In this document: piece after piece, positions 11,396 to 23,658 of the stretch
Layout of the letters: the number at the start of each line of letters is the position of its first letter
How positions within the stretch are numbered: the stretch's first letter is position 1
Assembly (NCBI GenBank): GCA_904066235.2
Contig: CAJFCV020000003.1
Location: 12,090,001 to 12,154,000 of the forward strand
Direction of reading: 5' to 3'
Length of the DNA stretch: 64,000 nt
Origin: Bursaphelenchus xylophilus
Lineage: Eukaryota > Nematoda > Chromadorea > Rhabditida > Aphelenchoididae
Notes under the pieces: generated by a model
The model's database searches: none
The model's input: the letters and a program-made list of their open reading frames with translations, nothing else
What the model was told of the DNA's origin: nothing
Position numbers and translations under genes: made by a program

Positions 11396-13854
11396 GATTG
11401 AATATCTGGGAAATATAGTAAACGAAAGAAGGTGTGTCGGGAAAATAGTGACCACAATGTCGTTGCGGCGATCGTGTCGCTGAGGTTGGTCTAAAAAAAA
11501 ATACAAGTATTCATAGGGTTTGTGGTTATACTTTTGTTTTGCCCCGATTGACTTGATTTTTGGCATGGTGGTTCTTTTAAGATCCTCTATTTGAGTATTT
11601 GAAAAAAAATTTCGAAATTTTCAATTTTGAGTGACCTATGACGTCATGAAAAGTCGAAAATTTGAGCTGCCATATCTCGCTTAGTTTTATAGGTATGGAC
11701 TTGATTTTTGGTTTCGTCGCGTATGGTACATAATGGGACAATCACTGTCGAGATTTTTTCGAAATTTCAAAATTTACAAAAAAAATCTCAAAAAAAGACC
11801 TTTTTTCGTATCTTTTAATTAGACCGGGGAATATTGAAATGCAAGCTTCTACAGGTCCATATCGGGAAAGCAAATTCATAACTAAGAGATAACTCCATGT
11901 ATGTGTAGATACGGCCATGTACAAACTTACACTTACACAAAACCCCGTCATGATGACGGAATTTCTGGATTTTTTCGATTCCATTGAATTCTACGTACCC
12001 GACTTCCTATTAGTACGTGTCTTTCTTTTTTGTAGTGCGCTTCGTATTTTAGCTATGGCTTACTGTAAAAAATACGATTTGCACAGTGCGAATTTCAAAA
12101 AATTCGTTCTCGGCTCCCAGGTCGAAATTCGAAAAAACGGCTCGCTGATCGATTTCTTTTTGCTCGAAGATTGTCACAAAATTTTTTCAGAACATTCTAC
12201 GTAGCCATGTCCTCAATAGAATCTCCCGACGGAAAACGAAATTTTTCGAAATTTTCAAAATTTTGACTTTTTCAAATTTTTCGCTCTGAAGTACAACAAC
12301 GATGTCAAAAATGTCCAACTATAGATTGTAGAGCTCGAAGAGCTCTACAAATTACCCGCTTACATCGTCTTCGTATTTTTGATATTACGGCCGCCAGAGC
12401 GGCCGGAAATTTCGGTCGATTTTTGGTGCACCGTGCGAAAAAAATCGCCCTCAGGGCAATTAGCGGGGTTGAACAAATTGATTATATGGGTGCTATAGGA
12501 CACAAAATGAACTACCATCGTGCCAAGTTTCAGCTTTCTACTTGCAATATTCTGTGCGCACCGTGCGGTCGAAAAAAAAATTCGAAATTTCGGCCAAAAT
12601 TCGGCCCTGAGGGCTTGGAATCGAACTTTTTCGGATTTTAATTTTGTCCATCGTATTTAGCACATGGAACTGCTACAGAAACAGATGTCGATTCCTAAAA
12701 TACGCACAGGTTGAAAAATCAGTATTCGAATTTCCGAATTTTTGGATTTTACTTACTTTCACGAAAGTTACTATAGCTCGGGAACAAGGTCGAAATTCAA
12801 AAATCCCGCCCGTTACATGATAGACAATTTAGTAAGGATTCTACAACCAGAAGCTGGGATACGATTCCGAGAGATATGATCAGAAATCGTGTTTGAAGCG
12901 GCGGTCCCAAAAAATCCCGAATCGGAAAAATCGTCAAATTCCAAAAATTTCCAACTAAAATTAGTCTAAAAGTTACATATTCGGAATCTCTATGTCATTT
13001 CGGACATAGTCGTATCTTTTTCCCCGGTACTTTTAGTGCAACAAGTGCCAGTTTTGAAAAAACGCCCACTTCCATGGACGAAAACACAAAAAAAGAGCGC
13101 GGGGAAGAGAGAGAGCGGGCAGAGAACCGCTTCCTTCTTCGTTTGGCGGGAGAAAAGAGAGAGTGGGAAAGGGGTGGAGGGTGGTTAGACAAAGGTTTTC
13201 TCTTTCAATTCCGGTCAGAGATAAGACGGAGAGAGTGCTGAGAATGAGGAGGGTGGTGAGGAACCGGTCATCATGACGGGGTTTTCTGGATTTTTTCGAG
13301 AAATTTTTGTAAAATTATTTTTTTGGTCCTGGATTCTCGGGATTTGGCCGTTTTAGGGCCAAATTTGACGGCGATTTCGGGAAAAATATTGGCTTTGGAT
13401 AATTTTGAGTGCTGAGTCTATTTTTTCGAGTTTTTTAGTTGATTTTTCCTTATTGTATGAGCTTCTGATCAAGTTTGGGTGGAAGGGAGATTATTTTAGG
13501 TAACAAAATGTAGTCTCGCGGCGGCCGTAGGCCGTCGCCTCATGCCGGCGGGCTCTTTAACCCGGCTTAGCAATCCGGGACTGGCCTGAGCTTAGCGATT
13601 AGGGAAAGCTTAGCGATCCTAACTTTTTGGTCTTAAAAACGCTACAACTTTCTACTAGGCTCAGTCTAACGCGTAGCGTTTCTCTGCCGCGGCCGGAGGC
13701 CGTCGGCAAAGCTTTAGCGAGCGTTTATGTTGTTTTCGACGTTGAACAGGTCCAAATCGCGCGAAAAGCAGCGATGCCGGGCGCAAAGTTGACTTTGTCC
13801 GCAGGGCTGCCCGAGAGACGTGAGCAGCCGCAGGCTGCGAAGTCTCGAGCCCTA
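11396..13854. other. non-coding repeat-like region
   Basis: No credible gene is seen. Inverted copies of AAAACCCCGTCATGATGACGG at about 11938 and 13264 bracket 1.3 kb of simple, A/T-homopolymer-rich DNA and could mark an old element. About 13050-13260 is a purine-rich GAGAGAG tract. About 13505-13860 is unusually GC-rich for this window and contains several small inverted repeats; its nature is unknown. Confidence 0.4.
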
Positions 13855-14215
13855 GTCATGGATAATATAAATTGTTAAAAATGCGTAATTTTTTTAACTG
13901 TGACGATTGTGATTGGGAAAAAAGGGACTTTCTACAAAAAATTACCAATTTTTGGCAATTTATATTGTTCATGAGGAACTGGGACGATTGGGGAAACCGA
14001 AAGTATTATTTTTCTTCGATCCAAGTGTGAAAATAGGATGATCGAGGGTGCTGATTTCGAAAATGACATTCATTTTTTTGATAGTTACTTTTTTCCTTAA
14101 GTAGTACTGTAAAGTAGTAATTTTTTGAACTTTTTTTTTATAAATACTCGATTTGGGGGATTTCGATGGTGCTGATTTCGAAAATCTTACTCATTTTTTC
14201 TGATTTGAAATTTGC
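13855..14215 (+). repeat. dispersed element shared with kinase intron 6
   Basis: Begins TCATGGATAATATAAATTG. It is nearly identical to the start of intron 6 of the TTBK-like kinase gene at 54516-54880 and, inverted, to 24700-25075. It contains the AGTAGTACTGTAAAGTAGTA and CGAGGGTGCTGATTTCGAAA motifs also found in the satellite region near 46 kb. It abuts the receptor-pseudokinase fragment at 14222-14760. Confidence 0.7.
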
Positions 14216-14367
14216 ATAATCGAAGCTTGGAATCGTGGGAATTTCGAATTTTCAGAACAAATTCGACTAAAATTCGACTTTTATGCAAATTTTCCACTAA
14301 GAAGATTGAAATCTAAATTGGTCCCTTCATTCTTTTCACACTCTCGCCTCTCCGTGCGGCGCTTCCC

Positions 14368-14685
14368 ACCGACGAAAAATCGATTGCGGACGAGTTTCCA
14401 CGGGCTGTAACGACGTGTCTCCTGACGGATCTCTACACTGATGACTTGGCAATGGAAAACGTGACCGCCGCCATTATCAGATACGACCTTATGGTAAGTG
14501 GAATTTAACTTTTTTTCTACCTGCGAATTGGTTTTAAGCGCATTTTATAATTTGAAAAACTTTCAGACTCCACCGATGGACGAGCTCCACCTTCATGTTC
14601 GTTTTCCAAATGCTGATGTAAATTGGTGGGCACGTTCAGGTCGTATGACTAGGAAGACCCGAGAACATCGTATTTTTTTGTAAGA
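14368..14685 (+). pseudogene. internally deleted receptor-pseudokinase remnant (promoter joined to exons 7-8)
   Basis: From 14368 to 14493 the frame matches the last third of exon 7 of the receptor pseudokinase, including a LYTDDL-MENV match. It is followed by a GTAAGT donor, an intron of the same size class as in the intact gene, and a TTTCAG acceptor. The exon 8 homologue starts at 14567, keeps DELH and VRFPN, then loses one base relative to the intact gene so that its frame shifts. Immediately upstream, 14300-14365 matches the sequence just 5' of exon 1 of the intact receptor genes. Exons 1-6 and most of 7 are thus deleted. An inverted copy lies at 23659-23976. Confidence 0.75.
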
Positions 14686-14759
14686 AAATTCAAGTAAATA
14701 TTTTTATGTGTGATTTCTTTTGATCGGCTATCTAAAGGCAGTATTCCATGTCGTCCCAG

Positions 14760-15632
14760 AAAGGCGACCCATAATGTATTGAATTCGCACTGCGGGCACG
14801 TGCATTCGGCGTTGCAACGAGGATGCATTGTAATGTAACGGCAACACTGTGCAGTATCATTGTAATATTTCATTCCAACCGTCAACCGATTTGCATATTA
14901 AATCTTTTGCTAGTGTAAACTTTTAGACCCGGCGCGCTGCGCCCTAGGTCATCGAGGTGGATCGTATCTTATGAGTTCTCACGGAAGCACCCGTACTGAC
15001 CTTTTACATTTTCATTCCAAATTTTGGAGCCCGAAATCGGTGAAACTTGGAAAATTTTTGGAATGATATCCAGTTGAGTTTCTTGGAATTGGAAAATGTT
15101 CGCGCCTTTGACTAAATAAAACTCCTACAAGCAACAGAAAAAAATGATGGCAGTCAACGGAATAGTCAAAATTATTCTGCAAGGCGTTGCTTTCGTGATC
15201 TGGGGCGACAGGCTTAATTATTCGAAATTTTTCAAAATGTTAAAAAATGGACGAAACTGTCTACATGCATGACGACATCCACCCCGAAGATGCATAGAAA
15301 CTTTCCAGGCTTAGATTGCACAAGAAAACAGCTTTCGTTCTCATTCGCCCAAATTGGTACCTCGCCTGATTGAAATATGGGTTTAACACACTTGGTACGG
15401 ACATAAACTTTAATTTCTTGAAACTTTTTTCCACGAATTTGGTGACTTTTTTCTAGCAAGAAATCCGAAAATTTTCTAAGTTTCACCGATTTCGGGCTCC
15501 AAAATTTGGAATGAAAATGTAAAAGGTGCGGGTACCTCCGTGAAGTTAGACGGGCCATATTTGGTGGACAAGAAATGGGGTGTCTCAGCTTCAATTTGAT
15601 ATAAATTTTATAGAAATTGGTGCATTATTGGC
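14760..15632. mobile_element. partial F1 foldback element
   Basis: About 14940-15120 and 15470-15630 match the arms of the F1 family (GTGGGCCACT ends) at 29348-30578, including CATTCCAAATTTTGGAGCCC and its inverse. The outer ends are missing. The right end is interrupted by the foldback element at 15633. The interval 15121-15135 is an unoccupied site for the TTACGC MITE present at 29631-29887. Nothing recognisable is seen in 14760-14940. Confidence 0.6.
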
Positions 15633-17106
15633 GCACAGCATTCCGAGGTTTTTTGCCGTCACCGATCGGTCCCGGTTTTCGCTCAAAATGACAACAGGGC
15701 TGCGCGCCTCAGATGATAACTAGCTAGCCCAAAAATGAAAAAGAGTAAAAATTGGTTTACAGATACAGTGAAAAAAGACCTATCCAAATATATAAATAGT
15801 TTCTATTATCTCTCACTCTGTAACGATTTATACCTCTTACAAAATTTCAAATTTTATTTTTTTATTCATGGATAAATGCACTTTATAAGGGCATAATTTG
15901 CAAAAAATGGTACCACTCGACAGCACATCGCCTGTTCTATGAAATATCCAAAAATAAGAGAAATTCCGGCCCTTAGGGCACCACAAAATCCAAAAAATAG
16001 CGTATTTTACGTGTTTTTGCATGTTTTTCGGGATTTTTTGCATCGTATGCACAAAAATGGAAAATCGGCTCTTATAGCGTTGTAGTGCACACTTGATTAC
16101 ATATATCTGCCAAATTTCACATTTTCATCTCCACTCCACCCTGCGTTCTGCGCCGGTTTAGGTGTTAAGGCAGCGTCGCTGCAAATGGCAGTGCCGGGTG
16201 CCGATTTTTTAAAAATTTTCCTCTTTTCAGTCGTGTTGACCTTAAGCGTCATGCATATAACGTAAGTTTAAGTAAAATAGCAAATGTGCGACTTGTTACG
16301 GGACGTCGCTGCATCTGGATTCCATACCTTTTTCTAGCCCAAATAAACGTCTGAGCACATTCTAATAGGTCTATTATCTCCTGAATACTAGTCCTGAAAC
16401 AAAAATTCCCTTATTTTCGGCATGTTGAACTCAAATTCGTAGCTGACACTACGTGAATTTATGAAACGGAATTTTGTCATCTGGAACCAAAATTGGTATC
16501 CAATGTTCATATGATCATAAAATTTTTTAAAAATCGGCACCCGGCACCGCCCTTTGCAGCGACGTTGCCTTAACACCTAAACCGGCGCAGAACGCAGGGT
16601 GGAGTGGAGATGAAAATGTGAAATTTGGCAGATATATGTAATCAAGTGTGCACTACAACGCTATAAGAGCCGATTTCCCATTTTTGTGCATACGATGCAA
16701 AAAATCCCGAAAAAACATGCAAAAACACGTAAAATACGCTATTTTTTGGATTTTGTAGTGCCCTAACGGCCGGAATTTTTCTTATTTTGGGATATTTCAT
16801 AGAACAGACGATGTGCTGTCGAGTGGTACCATTTCTTGCAAATTATGCCCTTATAAAGTGCATTTATACATGAATAAAAAATAAAATTTGAAATTTTGTA
16901 AGAGATATAAATCGTTACAGAGTGAAAGATAATAGAAACTATTTATGTATTTGGATAGGTCTTTTTTCACTCTATCTGAAAACCAATTTTTACTCTTTTT
17001 CATTTTTGGGCTAACTAGTTATCAGCTGAGGCGCGCAGCCCTGTTGTCATTTTGTGCGAAAACCGGGACCGATCGGTGGCGGGAAAAAACCTCGGAATGC
17101 TGTGCA
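15633..17106. mobile_element. large foldback element with inverted repeats of about 500 bp
   Basis: Starts GCACAGCATTCCGAGGTTTT and ends with its complement. The arms (about 15633-16200 and 16540-17106) are close inverted copies, including GAAAAAAGACCTATCCAAAT and GTGCACTACAACGCTATAAG-type strings. The core of about 350 bp has no long open frame. A related terminus, GCACAGCGTTCCGAAC, lies at about 17793. Confidence 0.8.
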
Positions 17107-17261
17107 GGCCCCCGTTTGAGCCTGCTTCAGCAACTCGCGAAGTGCGTTTTAACTTACTTTTGGAGTTATTGTCCTGTCGATGCATGTAGAGTACACCATA
17201 AAGAAATTTATATCAATCTTGACAAAAAAATTTTTGGGAGGAAGAACCACCCAAGGGGAAA
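17107..17261. mobile_element. fragment related to the foldback element that interrupts exon 7
   Basis: TTACTTTTGGAGTTATTGTCCTG followed by CATAAAGAAATTTATATCAA and CCACCCAAGGGGAAAGAC is a diverged copy of the end of the element at 49903-51103. Only this end is seen. Confidence 0.5.
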
Positions 17262-17420
17262 GACTTGGCTCAAAGCCAAGTCTATGGAAAGACTTGGCTC
17301 AAAGCCAAGTCTTTCCATTGGCTCAAAGCCAAGTCTTTCCATAGCCTGCCGCGGCAGGCGAAATTAGAAAATTGCTCGCCGCGGCAGGCGAAATTAGAAG
17401 TTTGCTCGCCGCGAAAGATT
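17262..17420. repeat. cluster of short hairpin repeats
   Basis: Three copies of the palindrome GACTTGGCTCAAAGCCAAGTC lie at 17270-17340. Two or three copies of a GCCGCGGCAGGCGAAATTAGA unit follow, the first part itself palindromic. Translations look repetitive on both strands, which is typical of a non-coding hairpin array. Confidence 0.65.
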
Positions 17421-17513
17421 TGCTCGCCGTTTTGGTGAGCAAAATGAAAGAACCGCCTGCGAGCCAAAAAGTGAGCAAATTTAGGGTGCTTTTTGAAAAT
17501 GGCTCTTGCGTTC

Positions 17514-17840
17514 TTATATCTTCACTCTTAAATTTTGCGTCGTGCTGCTCTGAATAAGAAAAAACAAAAAAACATACCTTTTCAGTGATCTCCACTCATC
17601 TTTCGCCTTCCTTGTACCATCTCTAACAAAAAAAAATAATTTTTTTATTTTTTCGCGAGGGAGGCCCGCCGTTTTGGGTCCCACAGCGGGAACATTCCTT
17701 ATTTGCGCCTTGGCTTGGAGAACCTCGGACTTTAAGAAAAAAAGTAAGAATCTTACCGATATTGCTTTTTCATATATTCGTCGAAGCACAGCGTTCCGAA
17801 CATTTTTTCCGCCGCCGATCGGTGTCGAAAAAAGGAAAAA
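17514..17840 (-). pseudogene. detached end of receptor exon 3 beside a transposon terminus
   Basis: On the minus strand, 17790 down to about 17763 reads CGACGA...GCAATATCG followed by GTAAGA. This aligns with the last bases and donor site of exon 3 of the receptor-pseudokinase genes (the post-membrane Arg/Lys-rich end). It abuts GCACAGCGTTCCGAAC, a transposon end, at 17793. It is plausibly the lost continuation of the receptor at 21764-23517, separated by insertions. Sequence further downstream has splice-like signals but I could not match it to exon 4, and the expected frame meets a stop. Confidence 0.4.
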
Positions 17841-18235
17841 ATGAAAAGTAGTGCTTACAAGTCGGTGTATATTTGGCTAGCTACAATAGATGTAACTAAA
17901 ATAAAAAGTGGTTGTTAGACTATAAGAGATTGCCATTCCACGTATACAAACTGCATCATCATACCTTATGTTAATGTTGAGAAAATGATGATCGAAAATT
18001 ATCAAAAATTCAACCTTCAGGTAAAAAACGTGTATTTTCCAACCCTTAAGCACACATTTTTTTTTCTTCCATCGTTTGCAGAATTTCAAGAGCTACAACA
18101 TAGACAGATTCAATAATTTTCCTGGGCCTTTAAGCTTAGTTATGGTTCAAAAGGGCCTAATTTTGGTGGTTTTTGCACTTTTTTTTTACTTATTTGCACC
18201 TTCAGAATAAAAATTGAAGGTATTCTATTAGGGTG
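17841..18235. other. AT-rich gap without recognisable features
   Basis: I see no gene, RNA or clear repeat between the transposon terminus near 17.8 kb and the mariner remnant. Confidence 0.4.
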
Positions 18236-18800
18236 AACCAAAATTTTTTTCCGATTTTTCATTAAAACTTTGAACATAATTTTACAACAAATGAAAACCA
18301 GTTAAGTTTCAAAGTAAAGGCCATTTGAATCTACGGCTTGAACACGTCTATAGGAAAGTTGTTCGATTCCGCTACGGTACCACTCCTTGTTCTTAGAGGC
18401 GAAAAACTCGCGGCACCCGTTTTCGACATGGTCCCGATCATTGAAGCTACGACCACGCAGAAAGTGTGCCAGGATTGTCATGATCATTGTGGTCATCCAT
18501 GCCAAATTTCAACTTTCTCTGACACTCCTGAGTCGTTGAATACGAACGTCAACATGGAAACTTCGTATCTTCAACTTTGTAAGAAAACAGTAATGAAATC
18601 TTTGGCTGGCATTAATTACAGCACTTCTGGTCGCAATAAATCTTAGGTCGCGATTACAAAGGCCAAACTCAGCTTTACGGGTAATTTCAGTAAGTGTTTG
18701 CAAGCTCACACTTTGGCATTGGTTAGAATTGTCTGTTGAATTCAACTTTCGAAATGAAAAAGATATATCTTGGCCTGATGACAAAAACTTGGCACAGAGT
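18236..18800 (-). pseudogene. mariner-family transposase remnant
   Basis: The minus-strand frame at 18302-18505 ends FFASKNKEWYRSGIEQL, SYRRVQ and DSNGLYFE. This is the characteristic C-terminal end of mariner transposases (the FFASK...FY..GI..L region). The part upstream is broken into different frames, and only the C-terminal portion is recognisable, so it is a decayed copy. Another fragment of the same sequence (GACTCAGGAGCGTCAGAG...) recurs at about 18905-18975. Confidence 0.7.
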
Positions 18801-18982
18801 GTATGTATACAACATATTTTCGCTCAAAAAGTGATTTTGGAGCACTTAACGTGATTTTAATCAACAGAAATAGTACACTTGGGTTCCATATTCAAGTTCG
18901 TATTCAACGACTCAGGAGCGTCAGAGGAAGTTGAAATTTGGCATGGATGACCCCAATGATCATGACAATCCGTTTTATATAC

Positions 18983-19440
18983 AGGGTGTTTCAAGAAATT
19001 TGGCAGAAACTAGTTGCGAATATTTTTGAGCTCTTGCTAGTTATCGCAGAAATTCTTTTTGTTTCTAAAACTTGACAGCGGGCGGTTTTGTACTGAACAA
19101 AAAAAAAATTTTTTTTTCGTCGGCGGAGAGGCCAGTTCTCGGCGGAGGCATTTGGGGCCTTTTTTAAAAATCACACCTTATTACATCGTGGAAACTCTGT
19201 TACAGTGGCCAAAATCATGTTTACGTTAAACCTCCGTGGATTTTGCGGTATGCTTTTTTTGCGTTTTCGATTTTACGCAACATCCGCGGAGGCGCGGCGG
19301 AGACCTCAGATTTCGGCGGACTTTGTTTTGGGCCCTCGCACGCCGAACCGAAATGGTTGATAGAAATGGAAAAGTAGTTTTTGAGTCTTGGCACGAAAAC
19401 AAAAGAATTTTTTAAATTATTTTTTGAGGTGGGCTTTTGG
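18983..19440. mobile_element. repeat with CAGGGTGTTTCAAGAAATTT terminus
   Basis: The same terminus and internal blocks (GCGGAGGCGCGGCGGAGAC, TTCGGCGGAC) occur at 32038-32440 in intron 3 of the left receptor gene. The other terminus was not located. There is no open frame. Confidence 0.55.
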
Positions 19441-20246
19441 CACTTTTGGCATTCCGATTTTTGATGTATATATATGGTATCTTACACCGAATCGACTAAC
19501 TGTTGACGTAAACGTGATGCTGAGATAATTTGGAATCGTTTGATATAAATTTCGGTCCTATTATACAACGTAAATGGTAATTTGTTGTTTTAGTGGTGCA
19601 CAATGTCGGAATGCGCATTCTTGAACTAAGAATACGGCTTTAGGGTGTTGCATAACAACATACTGGCATAATAATAACATATAATTGTCCCTTCCTCCAA
19701 TTATGGACAATTTCAACTAATGTTACACTAGGCACCGAAAGAAAGCTAGTAAATATTGCTAATGATATTCTAATCCATCTAACACAGCGTTACATAACCT
19801 ATGAACGATGTTATGTCGCAATAGTTCCGTGTCCCAACGTAAAATCAGCAAAATCGAAACGTTTTTATTAAATTGTTACCTAAATTAATATAAAAGTTTG
19901 GTGTAGGCAGAAGAGAAACAATATGTGAGCTGATTCCGTCGAGAATACTAAACTACGCTCAGAAAAGTCGCATCCAACCCAAATTGATGTATTATGGACT
20001 CCAAATGTGACAAATATTGTCAAAATAGATCAAATCCCTTAAAATTTTAGCTAAAAAAGAAGTTTTCAGAATGGAGAAAATAGATTGAGCAGCGAAAATT
20101 TGATGAGACCTGCAGAAAGGTCTCATAAACAAAATTGTCTAGGCTTTTCCCCAAATTTGGACTAAAATCCCGTTTCCGAGTCGATTCTTCATCGGATGGT
20201 CGACACCTAAATTTCGAAAGAACGAAAAAAAACGTAAAAAACACTT
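19441..20246. other. AT-rich intergenic stretch
   Basis: No gene or repeat with a clear partner was recognised. Confidence 0.4.
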
Positions 20247-21734
20247 ACAGTGGCTGACAAAATTTTCTTTCCACCTGTATCTCGGGAACCGTTGGGCCTA
20301 GAACCTCCAAATTCGGCATAGAAACATTATGGGGCAATCTAACATCACACCCAAAAAATCATATCAGTTGATGCACTTTCAGTGCACTTTTTATGCAAAC
20401 GGCAAAAACGTGATGACAAAATTTTCTTTCCACCGCTTGTAAATTATAAGCCAGAGGGCGCTATGGCATGATTGTGGTGTCGTTGTGATCGCGAAAAAGT
20501 CCTCTTTCGATCCGTGGCACAATTTTACAGGACCTTTCGTTTGTTCGCCCTTGGGCGTCTGCCCATCGTTGCCTTGTCCGTTTTCTGCCAAATTCGTGGC
20601 CGAGAAGCTCGCAGAAGGCCCAAGGAGATGAAACTGCCGTTAAAAAGTCTGCTATTTATGTTTGCAACATTGTTTACACCGGCAGTAAAATTAGATTCAA
20701 TTTAAGTGTAAAATGTGCACTTCCAGGGTTCGCGAAACCAGAAAACCGCTTATGTACAGAATGGAAAAGTCCAAATAACATGCGTTTACTAGACATATGG
20801 CGCATTTTAGGTATTATACGACAGTCTGTGTTGAAATCTACTACCTTATCTTACCCCCCTCTGGTCTATGTCGTCTTTAGTAACGCACGTTGTTGCATTA
20901 TATGACGGGGAGGAATTGGCATTACTTATGCTTGACATATTGGAACTTTTGACTACCAGACTACCTTAATACATTGACTTCGTCCTGCCTTTAACGTTTT
21001 TGGCACGACAAGTTGCTTGCGCGGGAAGCTTAGGGTTGCAAATTTTGCACATGGGGCATGCGGAATCTTTCTTCTGCTCAAACCTAAACGCGACATCAGA
21101 GACTAAAATCGTCACTATTTTTTAAGGCTGTAGTTTTTTTAAGGCTGTATCATGGAAAACATATCAGCAAAAAAAGTTACTTGAATTGTCTGCAGGGTAC
21201 CCGTAATAACGTAATTTTCTGGTAACGAGAACCCTGGAAGTGCACATTTTCCTATGCAACACGCTTAAATTAAATCTAATTCTACTGCCGGAGTAAACAT
21301 GTTGCAACCATAAATACCAGGTTTAATAAGGGCAGTTTCGTCTCCTTGGGCCTTCTGCGAGCTTTTCTGGCCAAGAGTTTAGCTGAAAACGGACAAGGCG
21401 ATGATGAATAGACGCCCAAGGGCGAAAAAACGAAAACTATTGTAAAATTGCGACACGGATCAAGAGAGGACTCCTTTGCGAACACAACGATACCACAATC
21501 ATGCCTTAGCGCCTTCTGGCTTATGATTTACAAACGTTTTTCCAAAGTGGAAAGAAAATTTTGTCATCACGTTTTTGCCGTTTGCATAAAAAGTGCACTG
21601 AAAGTGCATCAAATGATATGATTTTTTGGGTATGGTGTTAGATTGTCCCAGGATGTTTCTATGCCGAATTTGGAAGTTCTAGGCCCAGTGGTTCCCGAGA
21701 TACGAGGTGGAAAGAAATTTTTGTCAGCCAGTAT
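20247..21734. mobile_element. foldback element of about 1.5 kb
   Basis: Ends CAGTGGCTGACAAAATTTTC / GAAATTTTTGTCAGCCAGTA. The left arm (about 20247-20720) and right arm (about 21240-21734) are close inverted copies that share a GTGCACTTTTTATGCAAACG string, among others. The core shows no transposase. It sits just downstream of the truncated receptor gene and probably caused its loss of the cytoplasmic domain. Confidence 0.75.
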
Positions 21735-21763
21735 ACATATATCCAAGAGATGCCTTTCATCAC

Positions 21764-23517
21764 CTAAAGCAACCTATTCTCCAACTTCTGAAGGAGAAAA
21801 ACGGCCAGCACTACCAGCAGTAAGATGAACACTAGCGCCCCGCCAGCGCCTACTCCTATCAGCGCACAATTCGGGGATTCCGTCGCAATCGTCACATCCT
21901 CGGAACTTCTAAAAAAATATAATTCACAGAAAGCGAGGACCCACGATCTTCCGTTCGGATTGTACAGGTACTTCACATAGGTGTTGTTGAAATAATCGGC
22001 TAACTCAGGACCAAGTGGCTTACATCCTTCCACCGAAAATTTAATAAGAATGTAGTTCTGAAAACAAGAATTACATTACAAATAAACAAAAACAATTTTT
22101 TGGCGCTACGGCGTCTCGGGTCAAGGACAGCTCCGGTCAGCGACATTTCGCGTTAACGATACGATATCGTTTAATTTTTTCGTTTCGGGACTGGAAAAAA
22201 GAATTTTTGTGAAATTTGAACAAAATTTTGAAACGTTTTCGCCCCGGGAAAAGAAAACAAAAAAAATTTGTTTGTGGATAACCGATCTGAACGTTACAAT
22301 CTTCCTTTACAGAGTAGAGTAAAAATGTTACTTCTGGATTTTTTTAGATAAACTATTCCGTTGATGATTGTTAGGATAGGACGTATCTTATATGTAAACG
22401 TGAAAATTTTGTTCAATTTCTCCAAAAAATTCTTTTTTCCAGTACCGAAGCGAAAAAGTTAAACGGTATCGTTAAACCGGAATGTCGTTGACCCGATCTC
22501 TTCCCGACCCGAAAAGTCGGGACGCTCTCTTTTTCACTTACTAATGGAAAAAGTAGGACGTTCTTTGAATTCAACTTGAATTTGTCGTCCTTTGCGCATT
22601 CCGACGCTTTCCAAACGTGATCCACAGCCCAATTTAATTCTTTGCAGACGTCCTCTCCCTTATTTTTGAAGACAATCTTATCTCCAAACACTGCCAGCTT
22701 GCTTTCGCAGTTGAACTGGTCCTGGGTTTCCGTTGAGTAGTCGCCAAGATAGGTTCCATTCAATTGGTATACATGATTTCCGTGTGCATCTTTTACACAT
22801 CCAATCTTCACCATATTCGATCCCAGCATTTCAAATAAGGCAGCGCTTGTCAATGAACAGTCTCTAGTAGCGACTTTCTTATCAAAAACCGGGCATTCAC
22901 TACAAAAAAATATTGTAAAAATAAAACCCCACTCTGCAGCCTTGTATCCAGAAACTCCGGTGAGAAGCTTGTCTTGTTCCAGCGCCAAGTGAAAGCGGTA
23001 ACTTTCCAGGCCTGTCTCGTTGTCAACCAAGTCCAGTTTCTCGTCACTGAAAGTAACATTTGATGTTGATAAATCTTTCTCAAGTTTATAGCGCGCACCC
23101 CAAATGCGTCACATTTTAATCCCTCAGAACGTCAGCTCCGAATCTACCAGCGAAGCAAAGATACAGTGGCGAACCTAATCCGGTGGCAAAAAACGTACCA
23201 TTTTGCCTCCGGGAAGTCTCAAAAACGCAGCAAAATACTTCCTTCTCGAACTTAAAAACTCCACAAAGCTAGGGTCACCTACTTACTAGATGAATTCTAG
23301 CACATAAAATTGAAATTTTGCACCCGCGTCCCACTTACGTCACATTTTTCTCGGACGGATTGTACGTGTATCGAATAAACCCTCCATCATTATCTTTTGC
23401 ATGGGTTATTATCTGGAACTCGTTCGGGACTTGGCCCTCAAATTTCGTGGTCAAGTTGAGACACTGCAGAAAGGTTGTTATCGAGGAGTAGAACTCCGCT
23501 GTCGAAGGAGAACTCAT
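21764..23517 (-). CDS. receptor-like membrane protein without kinase domain (copy 1)
   Basis: Paralogue of the receptor pseudokinase at 28003-37210, but ending just after the membrane helix. Exons are 23517-23339, 23046-22542 and 22057-21764. Junctions are in phase (2 then 0), giving 325 aa. Exon 1 is identical in translation to that of the long gene. The ectodomain keeps the paired Cys pattern and N-x-S/T sites (LNLT, NGTY, NNTY). The helix is a GVGAGGALVF segment followed by about 15 hydrophobic residues. After it, instead of the RRHMKR stop-transfer and kinase domain, the frame reads QKLENRLL and stops. The foldback at 20247-21734 begins 30 bases further on. It may be an expressed decoy-type protein or a pseudogene that has kept its frame. 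Confidence 0.7.
22137..22495. mobile_element. foldback element in receptor intron 2 (F3)
   Basis: Imperfect palindrome with ends CGACATTTCGCGTTAACGAT and ATCGTTAAACCGGAATGTCG. Related copies occupy intron 2 of the other receptor genes: about 35390-36180 (split by an F1 insertion) and 41092-41440. Its presence in all three copies shows it was inserted before the gene duplicated. Confidence 0.65.
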
Positions 23518-23658
23518 GCCGGAACCGCCGCACGGAGAGGCGAGAGAGAGAAAAGAATGGAGGGACCAATTTAGATTTCAATCTTCATAGTGCAAAATTT
23601 GCATAAAAATCGAATCTTTTCGATTTAAATCACATATAAAAATATTTATTTGACTTTT

